Assembly (NCBI GenBank): GCA_000482145.1
Contig: AUXH01000049.1
Coordinates: 1-56,222 of the forward strand
Direction: 5' to 3'
Length of the DNA: 56,222 nucleotides
Source: Strigomonas culicis
Lineage: Eukaryota; Euglenozoa; Kinetoplastea; Trypanosomatida; Trypanosomatidae
The stretch's first letter is position 1, and the number at the start of each line of letters is the position of its first letter. Both the position numbers and the translations under genes were made by a program. The notes beneath the pieces are model-generated. The model searched no databases and was not told the DNA's origin. It saw nothing but the letters and a program-made list of their open reading frames with translations. This document shows, one piece after another, positions 20,089-29,034 of the stretch.

Positions 20089-23000
20089 ATGGGTGTCCCT
20101 CATTTGCTGCGCTGGATTCACCAGAGTGAGAACGCGCGGCTCTCGGACAGCACGACGTGGGCGCCGCTGGCGGCGGGGGGCGGCGGGGAGGGTATCTGTG
20201 TGCTGGTGGACGCGTACAGCCTGTGGATCACCCTCGCGGAGCTGTGCACGCCCTCCGCCGGCTCTCGCGCGGCGCTGCCGGATGCCGGCCCGCTGGGCGA
20301 GGACGCCTTTGCGGACGCGGACGTGCTGGGCGGGGACTACTGGCGGCTCGCGCGCGCCACGGAGTCGTTTGTCCGGACCCTCTACGAGCGCTACGGCGTG
20401 CGGCTCGTCTTTGCGGTGGACGGGAAGCAGTACAGCCACGTGGCGGCGGGCGGCGCGGCTGCGGGCGCGCAGCAGCGGCTGGACGCGCGGCGCGAGGAGG
20501 TGCGCGACGCGCGCGCGCGCGAGCGCCTGCAGGCGCACATGCACCTGTACGACTACTGCTTCGGCAAGACGAGCCGCAAGACGCGGCACAGCAGGGACCG
20601 GCCGCCGCTCCCGCCGCTGACGTTCGACGTGATTCGCGGGGTGCTGGCGCAGCTGCACGCGGAGACGGGCGGCCGCACGGCGGAGGTGGCGTACGTGAGC
20701 GGCGAGGTGGACGCGGAGATCGGCGCGCTCGTGCGGCACTTCGGCGCGGACTACGTGCTGACGAACGACAGCGACTTCTGCGTGATCGAGGGCCTGCGCA
20801 CGCTGCTGCTGGGCGACGTGCCGCTGCTGGAGCTGCTGCGCGCGGACGGCGCGGCGGTGCCGGCGGCCGCGGCGGTGCCGCTGTCGCTGCGCGTCTTCTC
20901 GGCCGCGAGGCTGTGCCTGTGCCTGGGGCTGTCGCAGCCGCAGCTGGAGCTGGCGGCGAGCCTGGCCGGCAACGACGTCACGCGCGACGCGGACGGCGAG
21001 CTGGCGCCGGACGCGCCGACGGGGTTCGAGCAGGCGGTGGAGCTGCTGCGCCGCTCGGCTGCGGCTGCGGCGGGGGAGGAGGGCGAGGGCCTGGCGGAGG
21101 CGGCGCAGCGCGTGGCGGCGGCGCTGGACAGCCCGCTGGTCCAGGCGTCGGTGGGCCAGTACCGCGCGAGCGCGACCGGGCCCTGCTCCCTCGTCGGCGA
21201 CGCGGCGGTGCAGCGCTGCCAGGCGCTGCCGCCGTCCGTGCACACGCTGTACCGCTACGGCATCTACCAGCGCGAGCGGAGACCCTTCTGCCACCAGAAG
21301 TTCGCCTACCTGGACGACGTGCCTGCCTTCCGCGACGTGCTCTACACGACGGCCGCGCTGCTGGGGCGCGACGAGGTGCGGGTGTCGGACGAGCAGCGCC
21401 CGGAGGAGCCGGCGGCGGTGCACCGCGTGGCGGAGCACCTGCCCGCGCGCGTGGCGGCGCTCCTCCCGCCGGCCGCCCGCACGGCGCCGGACGCGCCGGC
21501 GCTGCTCGCGGCGCTCTTCCCCCAGCTGCCGGCCCCGCCGCCGGCGGACGCGCCGGATGCGGAGGCGCACTTCCTGTCGTGCGTGCTGTGGGTGATGCAG
21601 GCGGGGCTGCTGGAGCCGGCGGAGCTGCGGCAGATGGCCTACGCGCTCGCCCTCACGCGCGCCCTCGCGGCGGGGGCGCCGGCGGCGAGCCCCGCGCGCG
21701 TGCTGCGGCGCCTGCTGCGCGAGAGGGGCGACGGCCGGCGGCCCAGCAGCCGCGCGATGGAGATGGCGCAGCTGTTCGGCCACAGCTTCGAGCGGACCCG
21801 CACGGTCTTCGCGCTGCTGGGCCGCGCGCCGCGGGCGCCGCCCCACGCGCTCTTCGCGGGCTCCGTGCTGCACCTCGTGGTCACGTGCGACCTGACGAGC
21901 GCGGACAAGCTGGTGGCGGCGCTGAAGGGCGTGACGCCGGCGGAGCGCGCGGCGCTGCAGGCCGCGGCGGCCACCGCGGAGGCGCTCGCGGCGCCGCTGC
22001 TCGCGCTGCCCTTTCTGGACGAGGACGCGTTCCCGTTCCACCCGAGCCCGCTGGTGGAGCTGTACAGCTGGGAGGGGCTGATGCTGCGCGATGCGGCGGA
22101 CGAGCTGGCGGGCGGCGGCGCGACGGGCGCGCTGCGGCTGAACCCGAAGCGCAAGGGGGTGCAGCAGCAGACGCTGGTGACGACGGACGGCTTCAGCGCT
22201 GCGGCCGCGGCGGCGACGGACCGCGAGACGGCGCTGCCGGTGGAGGCGCACCGCGAGGCGATCCTGGAGCAGGTGGCGGCGCACCGCGTGGTGTGCATCC
22301 AGGGCGACACGGGGTGCGGCAAGAGCTCCATGGTGCCGCTGTTCCTGCTGCAGCAGGCGCGCGCGGAGGGCCGGCGGGCCTACATCGTCGTGACGCAGCC
22401 GCGGCGCCTCGCGGCGACGTCGCTGGCGACGCGCGTCGCGTCGCTCCTCGGGGAGACGGTGGGGACGAGCGTCGGCTACCGGCTGGGCGGCGGCGTGCGG
22501 GAGGACCCGGCGCGGCGCGACAGCTGCATCCTGTTCGTGACGACCGGCTACCTACTGGAGCTGATGGCGCACGACAGCCGCGACGGGATGCTGCCGCATC
22601 TCACGCACATGCTGCTGGACGAGGTGCACGAGCGCTCGGTGGAGGCGGACATGCTCGGCCTGGTGCTGAAGCTGCTGCTGACGCCGGAGGAGGTGAACGA
22701 CACGGTGCAGGTGCGCAGCGGCGCGAGCGCGGCGGCGGAGGCGGCGCGGCGCCTGGCGTGGTGGGCCGCGAAGGACGACGCCTTCCGCGAGCGCTGCCCG
22801 CGCCTGCTGGTGATGTCCGCCACGATGGCCGCGGAGCAGATCCTCAACTTCTACAGCTCGGTGGGGTGGACACCGGTCGCACCGGTGCTGCACGTGGGCG
22901 CGAAGCGCTTCGAGGTGGAGGAGCTGTACCTGGACAGGGTGATGCAGGACCTGACGCAGGGCGGCAGCGGCGCCAAGGCGCTGCCGGCCCCGCTGCGCCA

Positions 23001-26000
23001 GTCGCTCCAGAACATCATCAAGGCCTTTTGTCGACCAGACGAGAAGGTACCACCGGCGTGGACGGACGGCATCGCGTACGACATTGCGAACATCATCTGC
23101 ATGACGGTGCGTCCGAGCATCTGCGTGCTTGTCTTCCTGCCAGGGCTGCGCGAGATAGAGGGTGTGAGCGACAAGATGCGGGAGGCCGCCGCGCACCTGC
23201 GCTGCAAGCTGCGGCAGCACATCTTGCACTCCGCGGTGCCGGGTGACGAGCAGACGGAAGCGATGGAGATGGCTGGTCCGGACGAGTGCAAGATCATCCT
23301 CGCGACCAACATCGCGGAAACGAGCATCACGATCCCTGACGTGAAGATCGTGATTGATCTCGGCCTCTCGCGGCACGTGGCGTACGACAAGGTGCGCAAC
23401 ATGCGGGTGCTGCAGTTGCAGCGCTGCTCGCAGGCGGCGGCGCGGCAGCGCATGGGCCGCGCCGGCCGCGTGTCGCGCGGCACGGTGCTGCGCCTCTACA
23501 CGGAGGCGCAGTTGCAGAAGATGCTGCCCTTCGCGGACTCCGAGCTCTTCCCGCTGGAGTACAGCGTCCTCCTCGTGCGCGACTGCCTCGCGGGGTTTGG
23601 CCACGTGCGGGACGTGATGCAGATGCTGATCGAGCCCCCGGCGGCGGCGGACATCGACACCGCCATCGGACGACTCATCGAGTGGGAGGCGCTTGGCCCG
23701 GAGCCGACGCTGGACCTGCTGCGGCTGGGCCGCGTCGCGGTGCGTCTGCCGATCGACGTCATCCTCTCACGCGCCATCCTCGAGGCGGCGGCCTACGGCT
23801 GTGCGACGGAGATGGCGATCATCGTGGCAGGCATGAGCCTCTCGCGCCCGATCATCCGTCGCCAGATGCGGAACTTCTATGATACGCAGTTCGAGTTCCA
23901 GGAGGCGTGTGCGGGGGCGCTGCGCGCGGTCAATCTGTTGGACGAGGGCCGCCGCAACGATCTTTTTCTTTTCCTGCGCATCTACGACCTCTGCCAGCTG
24001 CACAAGCGTCACACACCGCGCCACGGCACGAAGGAGTTCTACGAAATGCGCGACCTTGTGGACCGCTACTACCTGAGTCCGCCGCAGATCCGCGTGCTCG
24101 CCTCCACGACCCGCGACGTCGCACAGCGCATCCTGCGGCTGCTCACGCCGGAGGAGCTGACTGAGCGTGACGCGCGGAACCTCCGCGTGATTGCGGGGGC
24201 CGACAAGGCCACGGAGGGGACGAAGGGGCAGGCGTCCGAGGAGCTCTTCGAGCTGACCGTGCTGAAAGACCCGTCGGCCGGCTACTTCCTGCAGCTCGTC
24301 TGCGGGCACGCCGCGGAGGCGGTGGTGCGCGTGAACACGGTGGCGAACGACTCGACGGCGCCCCAGCCGACGGCCGCGGCCACGCTCCAGAGCAACCCGG
24401 CGGACCGCGTGCTGCTGCACGGCGTGCCGGCGGAGGTGCTGCCGCCCAGCCTCTTCGCCCCACCAGCTGCGGCCGGCGGCGGCGCGGCGGCGGGCGTGCT
24501 CTTGCTGAGAAGCACCCAGCACGCGACGGACCTCACGAAGGCGCTGCGGACGTGCGGCCCCCTCTCCTTCCTGCACTGCGCCGTCCCCGGGCAGAAGCCC
24601 GGCGGCGCTGGCCAGAAGGCGGAGAAGCGTGTGCTGGGCTCCACCGTGTTGGTGCAGTTTGAGGACCTGGGCGCCGCAGGAGAGGCGGCGCGGTTCCCGG
24701 AGGTGCGGCTGTGGCACCCGCACCGCCACCCGAGCACCGTGTCGCCGTCCGTCTTCGCGCTGCTGCGTTTCGCGCAGCTGACAGCTCGGAAGGGGATGTT
24801 CCTCTTCTCGGGCACGAAGGAGGACACGGACCCACCGACCTACCGCGTGCCGGTCGCACTCTGTTCACACAAGACCGGCATTATCTCCGCCTCTGATGAT
24901 CAGAAGGGAAAGCCCAACACCGGATTTTCCTTCGGGCGGTGGAGCGCGATGGGGCTGGAGAGCGGCCTGGGGGGCGCCAGGGCGGCGGCGGCCAGCCACT
25001 GCACAACGCTGCTCGCCTTTGCGTACCAGATCATGGCGTACGGCAGTGTCGGCAGTGCGAACCTCGGCGCCGATCTTGGCATGCTTGCCTTCCTGCCGTC
25101 CCCGACGACGGCCCAGCAGGTGGACCCGCACTTCAACCTTGTCGCCGCGCTCGTCGCGCGGCCGCCGGTGCGGAAGGTGGACGCGCTGGTCGCCGCCTTC
25201 ACCGTACACCGGTCTGTCACGCTGCAGAGCTGTGTCTATCCCTTCTACGTGGAGGGGATCCACGCACTGCACCCCGAGTGCGGCCTGGTGCGGCTGTGCT
25301 TCGCGCTCCTGGAGGTGAACATCGTGCGCGCCATCGCGCTGGTGGAGGAGCGGCGGCACCGCGCGTCCCTCCGCCAGCTGCTCGCGGACGTGCGCAAGGC
25401 CGCCCCCGCGGCGGAGGCGGCCTTCGACGCGGCGATGGCGGCACTCGACAGCCTGCAGCAGCAGGTCGCGGCGCAGCTATCCGATAGGGTGACCGCGACG
25501 AGCGCGCCGCACCGGTGGATCCGGCAGAGCGGCGAGCTCTCCTCCAAGCTTTTCTTCAGCACCCCCGTGCTGACCCAGAAGCCGGACGGCGATGACGAGG
25601 ACGAGGACGACAAGGGGGCGGATGCGTTCGGTGAATCGAATAAAAAAAAGAAGAAGTCGAAGAAGAAGGAGAAGGGGCCTGCGGAGAAGACCGGCAGGTC
25701 GGAGGCCACCGCCACGGAGCTCACCCGCCAGCTCCACGCCGCGCTGCGACAGGCCGGCGTGCCGCGGTGGGAGGAGAAGTTCCACGCGGTGCTGCGGTAC
25801 TGCGACTACGTGCCGGAGGAGTTGTCTCACCGCAACGAGGCCGCCATCGCTGCGGAGCTGCAGAAACAGCGGCAGCAGCAGCAGAAGCAGGAGCGACAGG
25901 AGCAGCAGCGACAGCAACGGCAGCAGAAGCAGCAGAAGCAGAAAGCTAACAGTGGCGCGGCGGTGGCCGGCGTCGCCACGCAAGGCCCCACAGCGGAGCA

Positions 26001-26178
26001 TGCGAACCCAAAGAATCTGAACCGTGAACAACACGAGGCGAACATGAGAAAAAAGCAGCTCGCCCGAGAGAAGCGCGAAGAGGCAAAGAAGAAGAAACAA
26101 CAGAATAAGAAAAAGAAGGCAAACGAAAAAGCCAAGCAGGCAAACGAGAAGGCCAAGATGGCCGAGGCAGCGATGTAA
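20089..26178 (+). CDS. Fusion of FEN/XRN/Asteroid-type PIN nuclease and DExH-box RNA helicase
   Basis: The protein has 2029 residues. It starts MGVPHLLRWI, the typical first strand of the FEN1/XRN/Asteroid superfamily. The acidic nuclease residues appear intact: D41 (CVLVDAYSL), D111 (FAVDGK), E206/D208 (SGEVDAE), D227 and D229 (TNDSDF) and D296 (AGNDV). From about residue 710 there is a complete DExH helicase core: motif I GDTGCGKSS (739-747), motif II DEVH (844-847), SAT (910-912), TNIAETSIT, and motif VI QRMGRAGR (1120-1127), followed by a winged-helix/HA2 region (LGRVAVRLPID). The core most resembles the DHX29/36/57 group. The end is a Lys/Glu/Gln-rich coiled coil. I infer an RNA-degrading or RNA-processing machine in which the helicase feeds or remodels substrate. 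No targeting signal is evident. The start follows a good acceptor at 20017. Confidence 0.85.
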   Translation: MGVPHLLRWIHQSENARLSDSTTWAPLAAGGGGEGICVLVDAYSLWITLAELCTPSAGSRAALPDAGPLGEDAFADADVLGGDYWRLARATESFVRTLYERYGVRLVFAVDGKQYSHVAAGGAAAGAQQRLDARREEVRDARARERLQAHMHLYDYCFGKTSRKTRHSRDRPPLPPLTFDVIRGVLAQLHAETGGRTAEVAYVSGEVDAEIGALVRHFGADYVLTNDSDFCVIEGLRTLLLGDVPLLELLRADGAAVPAAAAVPLSLRVFSAARLCLCLGLSQPQLELAASLAGNDVTRDADGELAPDAPTGFEQAVELLRRSAAAAAGEEGEGLAEAAQRVAAALDSPLVQASVGQYRASATGPCSLVGDAAVQRCQALPPSVHTLYRYGIYQRERRPFCHQKFAYLDDVPAFRDVLYTTAALLGRDEVRVSDEQRPEEPAAVHRVAEHLPARVAALLPPAARTAPDAPALLAALFPQLPAPPPADAPDAEAHFLSCVLWVMQAGLLEPAELRQMAYALALTRALAAGAPAASPARVLRRLLRERGDGRRPSSRAMEMAQLFGHSFERTRTVFALLGRAPRAPPHALFAGSVLHLVVTCDLTSADKLVAALKGVTPAERAALQAAAATAEALAAPLLALPFLDEDAFPFHPSPLVELYSWEGLMLRDAADELAGGGATGALRLNPKRKGVQQQTLVTTDGFSAAAAAATDRETALPVEAHREAILEQVAAHRVVCIQGDTGCGKSSMVPLFLLQQARAEGRRAYIVVTQPRRLAATSLATRVASLLGETVGTSVGYRLGGGVREDPARRDSCILFVTTGYLLELMAHDSRDGMLPHLTHMLLDEVHERSVEADMLGLVLKLLLTPEEVNDTVQVRSGASAAAEAARRLAWWAAKDDAFRERCPRLLVMSATMAAEQILNFYSSVGWTPVAPVLHVGAKRFEVEELYLDRVMQDLTQGGSGAKALPAPLRQSLQNIIKAFCRPDEKVPPAWTDGIAYDIANIICMTVRPSICVLVFLPGLREIEGVSDKMREAAAHLRCKLRQHILHSAVPGDEQTEAMEMAGPDECKIILATNIAETSITIPDVKIVIDLGLSRHVAYDKVRNMRVLQLQRCSQAAARQRMGRAGRVSRGTVLRLYTEAQLQKMLPFADSELFPLEYSVLLVRDCLAGFGHVRDVMQMLIEPPAAADIDTAIGRLIEWEALGPEPTLDLLRLGRVAVRLPIDVILSRAILEAAAYGCATEMAIIVAGMSLSRPIIRRQMRNFYDTQFEFQEACAGALRAVNLLDEGRRNDLFLFLRIYDLCQLHKRHTPRHGTKEFYEMRDLVDRYYLSPPQIRVLASTTRDVAQRILRLLTPEELTERDARNLRVIAGADKATEGTKGQASEELFELTVLKDPSAGYFLQLVCGHAAEAVVRVNTVANDSTAPQPTAAATLQSNPADRVLLHGVPAEVLPPSLFAPPAAAGGGAAAGVLLLRSTQHATDLTKALRTCGPLSFLHCAVPGQKPGGAGQKAEKRVLGSTVLVQFEDLGAAGEAARFPEVRLWHPHRHPSTVSPSVFALLRFAQLTARKGMFLFSGTKEDTDPPTYRVPVALCSHKTGIISASDDQKGKPNTGFSFGRWSAMGLESGLGGARAAAASHCTTLLAFAYQIMAYGSVGSANLGADLGMLAFLPSPTTAQQVDPHFNLVAALVARPPVRKVDALVAAFTVHRSVTLQSCVYPFYVEGIHALHPECGLVRLCFALLEVNIVRAIALVEERRHRASLRQLLADVRKAAPAAEAAFDAAMAALDSLQQQVAAQLSDRVTATSAPHRWIRQSGELSSKLFFSTPVLTQKPDGDDEDEDDKGADAFGESNKKKKKSKKKEKGPAEKTGRSEATATELTRQLHAALRQAGVPRWEEKFHAVLRYCDYVPEELSHRNEAAIAAELQKQRQQQQKQERQEQQRQQRQQKQQKQKANSGAAVAGVATQGPTAEHANPKNLNREQHEANMRKKQLAREKREEAKKKKQQNKKKKANEKAKQANEKAKMAEAAM

Positions 26179-27016
26179 AGCGGCCAAACCTATTAATAGA
26201 AATAAAAAACAATATCTGGTAATGAGAGGAAAGCCAATGACAGAAAGACAACAGTAGCAAGCAATAATAATAGTGATGGTGCAATAGATTTTGTGTACCT
26301 CTTTCCTTTTTCCCTTCCTTTTCTTTTAAAATAATACTATTATTTTATCTCATTACTATCCTTATGACTTTGTTTCCACCTTTTCAAGTCTTACTTAAAG
26401 ATATATACACTTATACATACATGCATAGAACTTGTCTTTTTTTTTCGTTTTAACGAAGAAGAAAAGACTAACTAAATATAAACAACTTCAACATTAGCAA
26501 TCGAAGAGAATTCTATTGTGCTTATCATTTCTTCCCGCTCCCCCCTTTTTTTTCATTGACGGAGTAATGGGACCAATCGACGGCGACATAACCTTAATTA
26601 AATACCTTACAAAGGTGTAGACTACGTTCACTTCCACTTTGAAAGACTGTAGTTTTTGATTATGCGAAGTGCGCTTCTCTGTATTGGCATAACTCCGACG
26701 TATGTAGACATATGAGCGGATTGTTTCCTCTTTTTATCATCACTTCCATCCCTTCATCTCTTTTTTTTTTGTGTATATGTATATCTATTTTGTGTGCATG
26801 GTAGAATAGTGTTGAGAACACCGATCTTCTATACACCTAGAGGAAAGGTGCTTTAGTAGCTGCATCCGCCGGGACCAGTTCCTCACACCATCGCCTTGTC
26901 CACCGCTCCACGGAGACTCCCTTATTGTTATTATTGTTTTTTTTTCTTTTTTCTTTCTATCTTTGTAGCACCCACCCACCCACCACACACACACACTTAA
27001 TACCGATTGTGTTAGG
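26179..27016. other. AT-rich intergenic spacer
   Basis: No gene seen in 840 bases. A pyrimidine tract ending in TTTGTAG at 26968 is the likely trans-splice acceptor of the next gene. Confidence 0.55.
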
Positions 27017-27736
27017 ATGAATACAGTTTCAACTACACGTGGGGCTTCGACGAGTCCACTGCCGTCGCCCGCTGCCGCGGTGGGGATCTCGACCGCGTTC
27101 CCCGTCCCGCCGTACGGCACCGTGGTCGCTGGCGGTGGCGGCTACGCGGAAGCGAGCGGCGGCGGCATGCATCCCGCCACCAGCAGCCATCAACACCACC
27201 AACAGCATCATCTCTTTAATGGGAGTGGTAACGGTGCGAAAAGTACGCCCGCCGCTGGGGTGGGCGTTGGGATGACCGGCGTGGCGTTGCCGATGCCGCT
27301 CGAGCGTAGCCTGAGCAGCAGCGGCAGCAGCAGCGGCAGTCTCCCGCACTCGCACCTTATGCAGCCGCTGCCTCACAGCCATACCCACCGCCACGCGGCC
27401 GGCGCGAGTGTGACAGCCGGCGCGGGGTTGCGGGACGGCGGGGCCGCGAGCGACAGCGGCAGTGATCGCGACGGCGGCGACGGGCGGCGAGGCGGCGTCG
27501 CGGGCGGCGTGCGCGCCCTCTTCTCGAAGGCGCAGCGCGGCGCGCGGGCGCTGCTGGACGTGGGCGGGCAGCTGCGCGCGGTTTACCAGGCCTCGCGCCC
27601 GCCACAGCAGCGCCGCGAGGACTACCAGCTGACGCTGTTGCGGACGGCGCTCTTTGTCAACAGCGTCGTGCTGTTCGTTGTGCTCGATGCGCGGTCGCGT
27701 CGGGCGCTGGCGGACACGGCCGCGCCCGGGAGCTAA
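27017..27736 (+). CDS. Putative tail-anchored membrane protein of unknown function
   Basis: The protein has 239 residues. The first 150 are Gly, Ser, Ala and His-rich low complexity and likely disordered. A basic/helical stretch follows (SKAQRGARALLDVGGQLRAVY), then one hydrophobic segment LLRTALFVNSVVLFVVL near residues 207-223 and a short tail of about 16 residues. One segment near the C-terminus with no signal peptide fits a tail anchor, but this is inference. Codon use is GC-rich as in neighbours and the start follows the acceptor at 26968 closely. Family not recognised. Confidence 0.65.
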   Translation: MNTVSTTRGASTSPLPSPAAAVGISTAFPVPPYGTVVAGGGGYAEASGGGMHPATSSHQHHQQHHLFNGSGNGAKSTPAAGVGVGMTGVALPMPLERSLSSSGSSSGSLPHSHLMQPLPHSHTHRHAAGASVTAGAGLRDGGAASDSGSDRDGGDGRRGGVAGGVRALFSKAQRGARALLDVGGQLRAVYQASRPPQQRREDYQLTLLRTALFVNSVVLFVVLDARSRRALADTAAPGS

Positions 27737-28098
27737 GGGCGCCGTCGGACCTTCTGCCTCGCAGCATCCAAGATGTACTTCGAATTTGGTCTCTGTACAT
27801 TATACATTAGTTTTTTTTTGTTTCTTTGTACTCTTTTCTTTCCCATGTTTTTTTTTTTTTTGCACGTGCGTTGCTTCTCTAGTAATGGAACGACAAATCG
27901 CAAGCTGTCCTACCAAGCTCCATCCGCCCATACCGAGCAAACAATAGTCAACACAGAAGACGCGTATGACCAGTGTGTTGCAGTGGATGTACTGTTTTCT
28001 CGGACATACATCATCGCTTCCATCCCTTGCTTCTTTTTCCTCTTTAAAAAACAAAAAAACAAAAATAAATAAATAAAGAAAGATACACCCCTATCGCC
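27737..28098. other. AT-rich intergenic spacer
   Basis: No gene seen. T-rich tract at 27806-27861 and a second pyrimidine tract at about 28015-28045 with A-rich sequence before the next ATG. Confidence 0.5.
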
Positions 28099-28656
28099 AT
28101 GCCGTCCCCCACCACGAAAACGCCCGCGCGCGCCTCAGGCCCGCTGCGCCACCTCCCCTACTACGCGCCCTTCAATGTGTACTTCCCAACTGTGCTCATC
28201 TTTGCACTTCTGCACTACGCGACCTTCGCGACGACCCCCGACCCCGCGCACCCGCGGAAGCTGCTGCCGCCCGCGTACCTGCGGCGGCTAGAGGCGGCCT
28301 ACGGCGACGGCAGCGGCAACGCGCTCGGCAGCGTCCTGTACCTCCTTGCGGACTTCTTCGAGCGGACGGTTGTGCAGCACTACTACATCCTCGGGGATGT
28401 GATTTTTGGTGCGCAGAATGTCGTGTGGGTGGTCGTGGGCGCGTGGTTCATCCACCTCTTTGAGCTTGGCATGTGCGTGCGTATCTGCGCGGCCTGCCGC
28501 GCGCGGCCGTGGCACACGCTGCTTTACATGTTCTGCACCGCGACGGGTGGCTTCGCGCAGCTGGCGCCGCTGATGAAGGCGAGGGACGCCTACGTGCGCA
28601 GCCAGCAGGCGACTGAATCGACGGCAGAGGAGACGGAGGCAAAGAAAAAGAAGTAA
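28099..28656 (+). CDS. TMEM254/DUF4499-like small multipass membrane protein
   Basis: The protein has 185 residues and three or four hydrophobic segments, near residues 26-46, 72-90, 104-128 and 135-152. The third contains VVGAWFIHLFELGM, which matches the AW-[LF]-IH-x-x-E core of the TMEM254 (DUF4499) family, and the following segment aligns in position with the last helix of that family. The tail ends in KKKK, a possible ER retrieval signal (dilysine-like), though the exact K-x-K-x-x spacing is only loosely met. The role of the family is not established. N-terminal 20 residues are Pro/Thr-rich. Confidence 0.6.
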   Translation: MPSPTTKTPARASGPLRHLPYYAPFNVYFPTVLIFALLHYATFATTPDPAHPRKLLPPAYLRRLEAAYGDGSGNALGSVLYLLADFFERTVVQHYYILGDVIFGAQNVVWVVVGAWFIHLFELGMCVRICAACRARPWHTLLYMFCTATGGFAQLAPLMKARDAYVRSQQATESTAEETEAKKKK

Positions 28657-29034
28657 TTCTCTCCCTTCTTTTTTCTCCTCTTTGTACTCACTGCCTGTGC
28701 GTGGATCGGCTCTGTATCAGGACCTGCACTCTGCAATCTTAAATAAATACACATACACACACACATGTACAAACAAGTAGCAACAAAAAAGAGAAGATAC
28801 TACTTATGGCGAAAACGTGCTGTTTTTTTTTCCTTTCATAAGTCCTTTCCCCTCTTTCCCCCTTCCTTCTTTTTATCTTTACCTTTTTCTTTTCACTGTC
28901 GTCAGACTTTCACTCTTTTTTTTTCTTTCCATTTCCCACTTCTACACATAGACTCATATCCAAACACTTTTTATTCTCTTTCTTCTTTTTTTCTTTCTTT
29001 TTCACAACAGACTCCAACCGCTTGTTGAACGACG
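28657..29034. other. Intergenic spacer with strong pyrimidine tract
   Basis: No gene seen. A T/C tract covering about 28820-29000 ends in TTCACAACAG at 29010, the probable trans-splice acceptor for MSH4. Confidence 0.6.

Noticed and set aside
20086..22284. Minus-strand open frame of 732 codons, and a + strand frame at 20157-23246
   Set aside because: Both are Arg/Ala-rich shadows of the nuclease-helicase gene caused by very high GC at third positions; neither has a splice tract or any domain.
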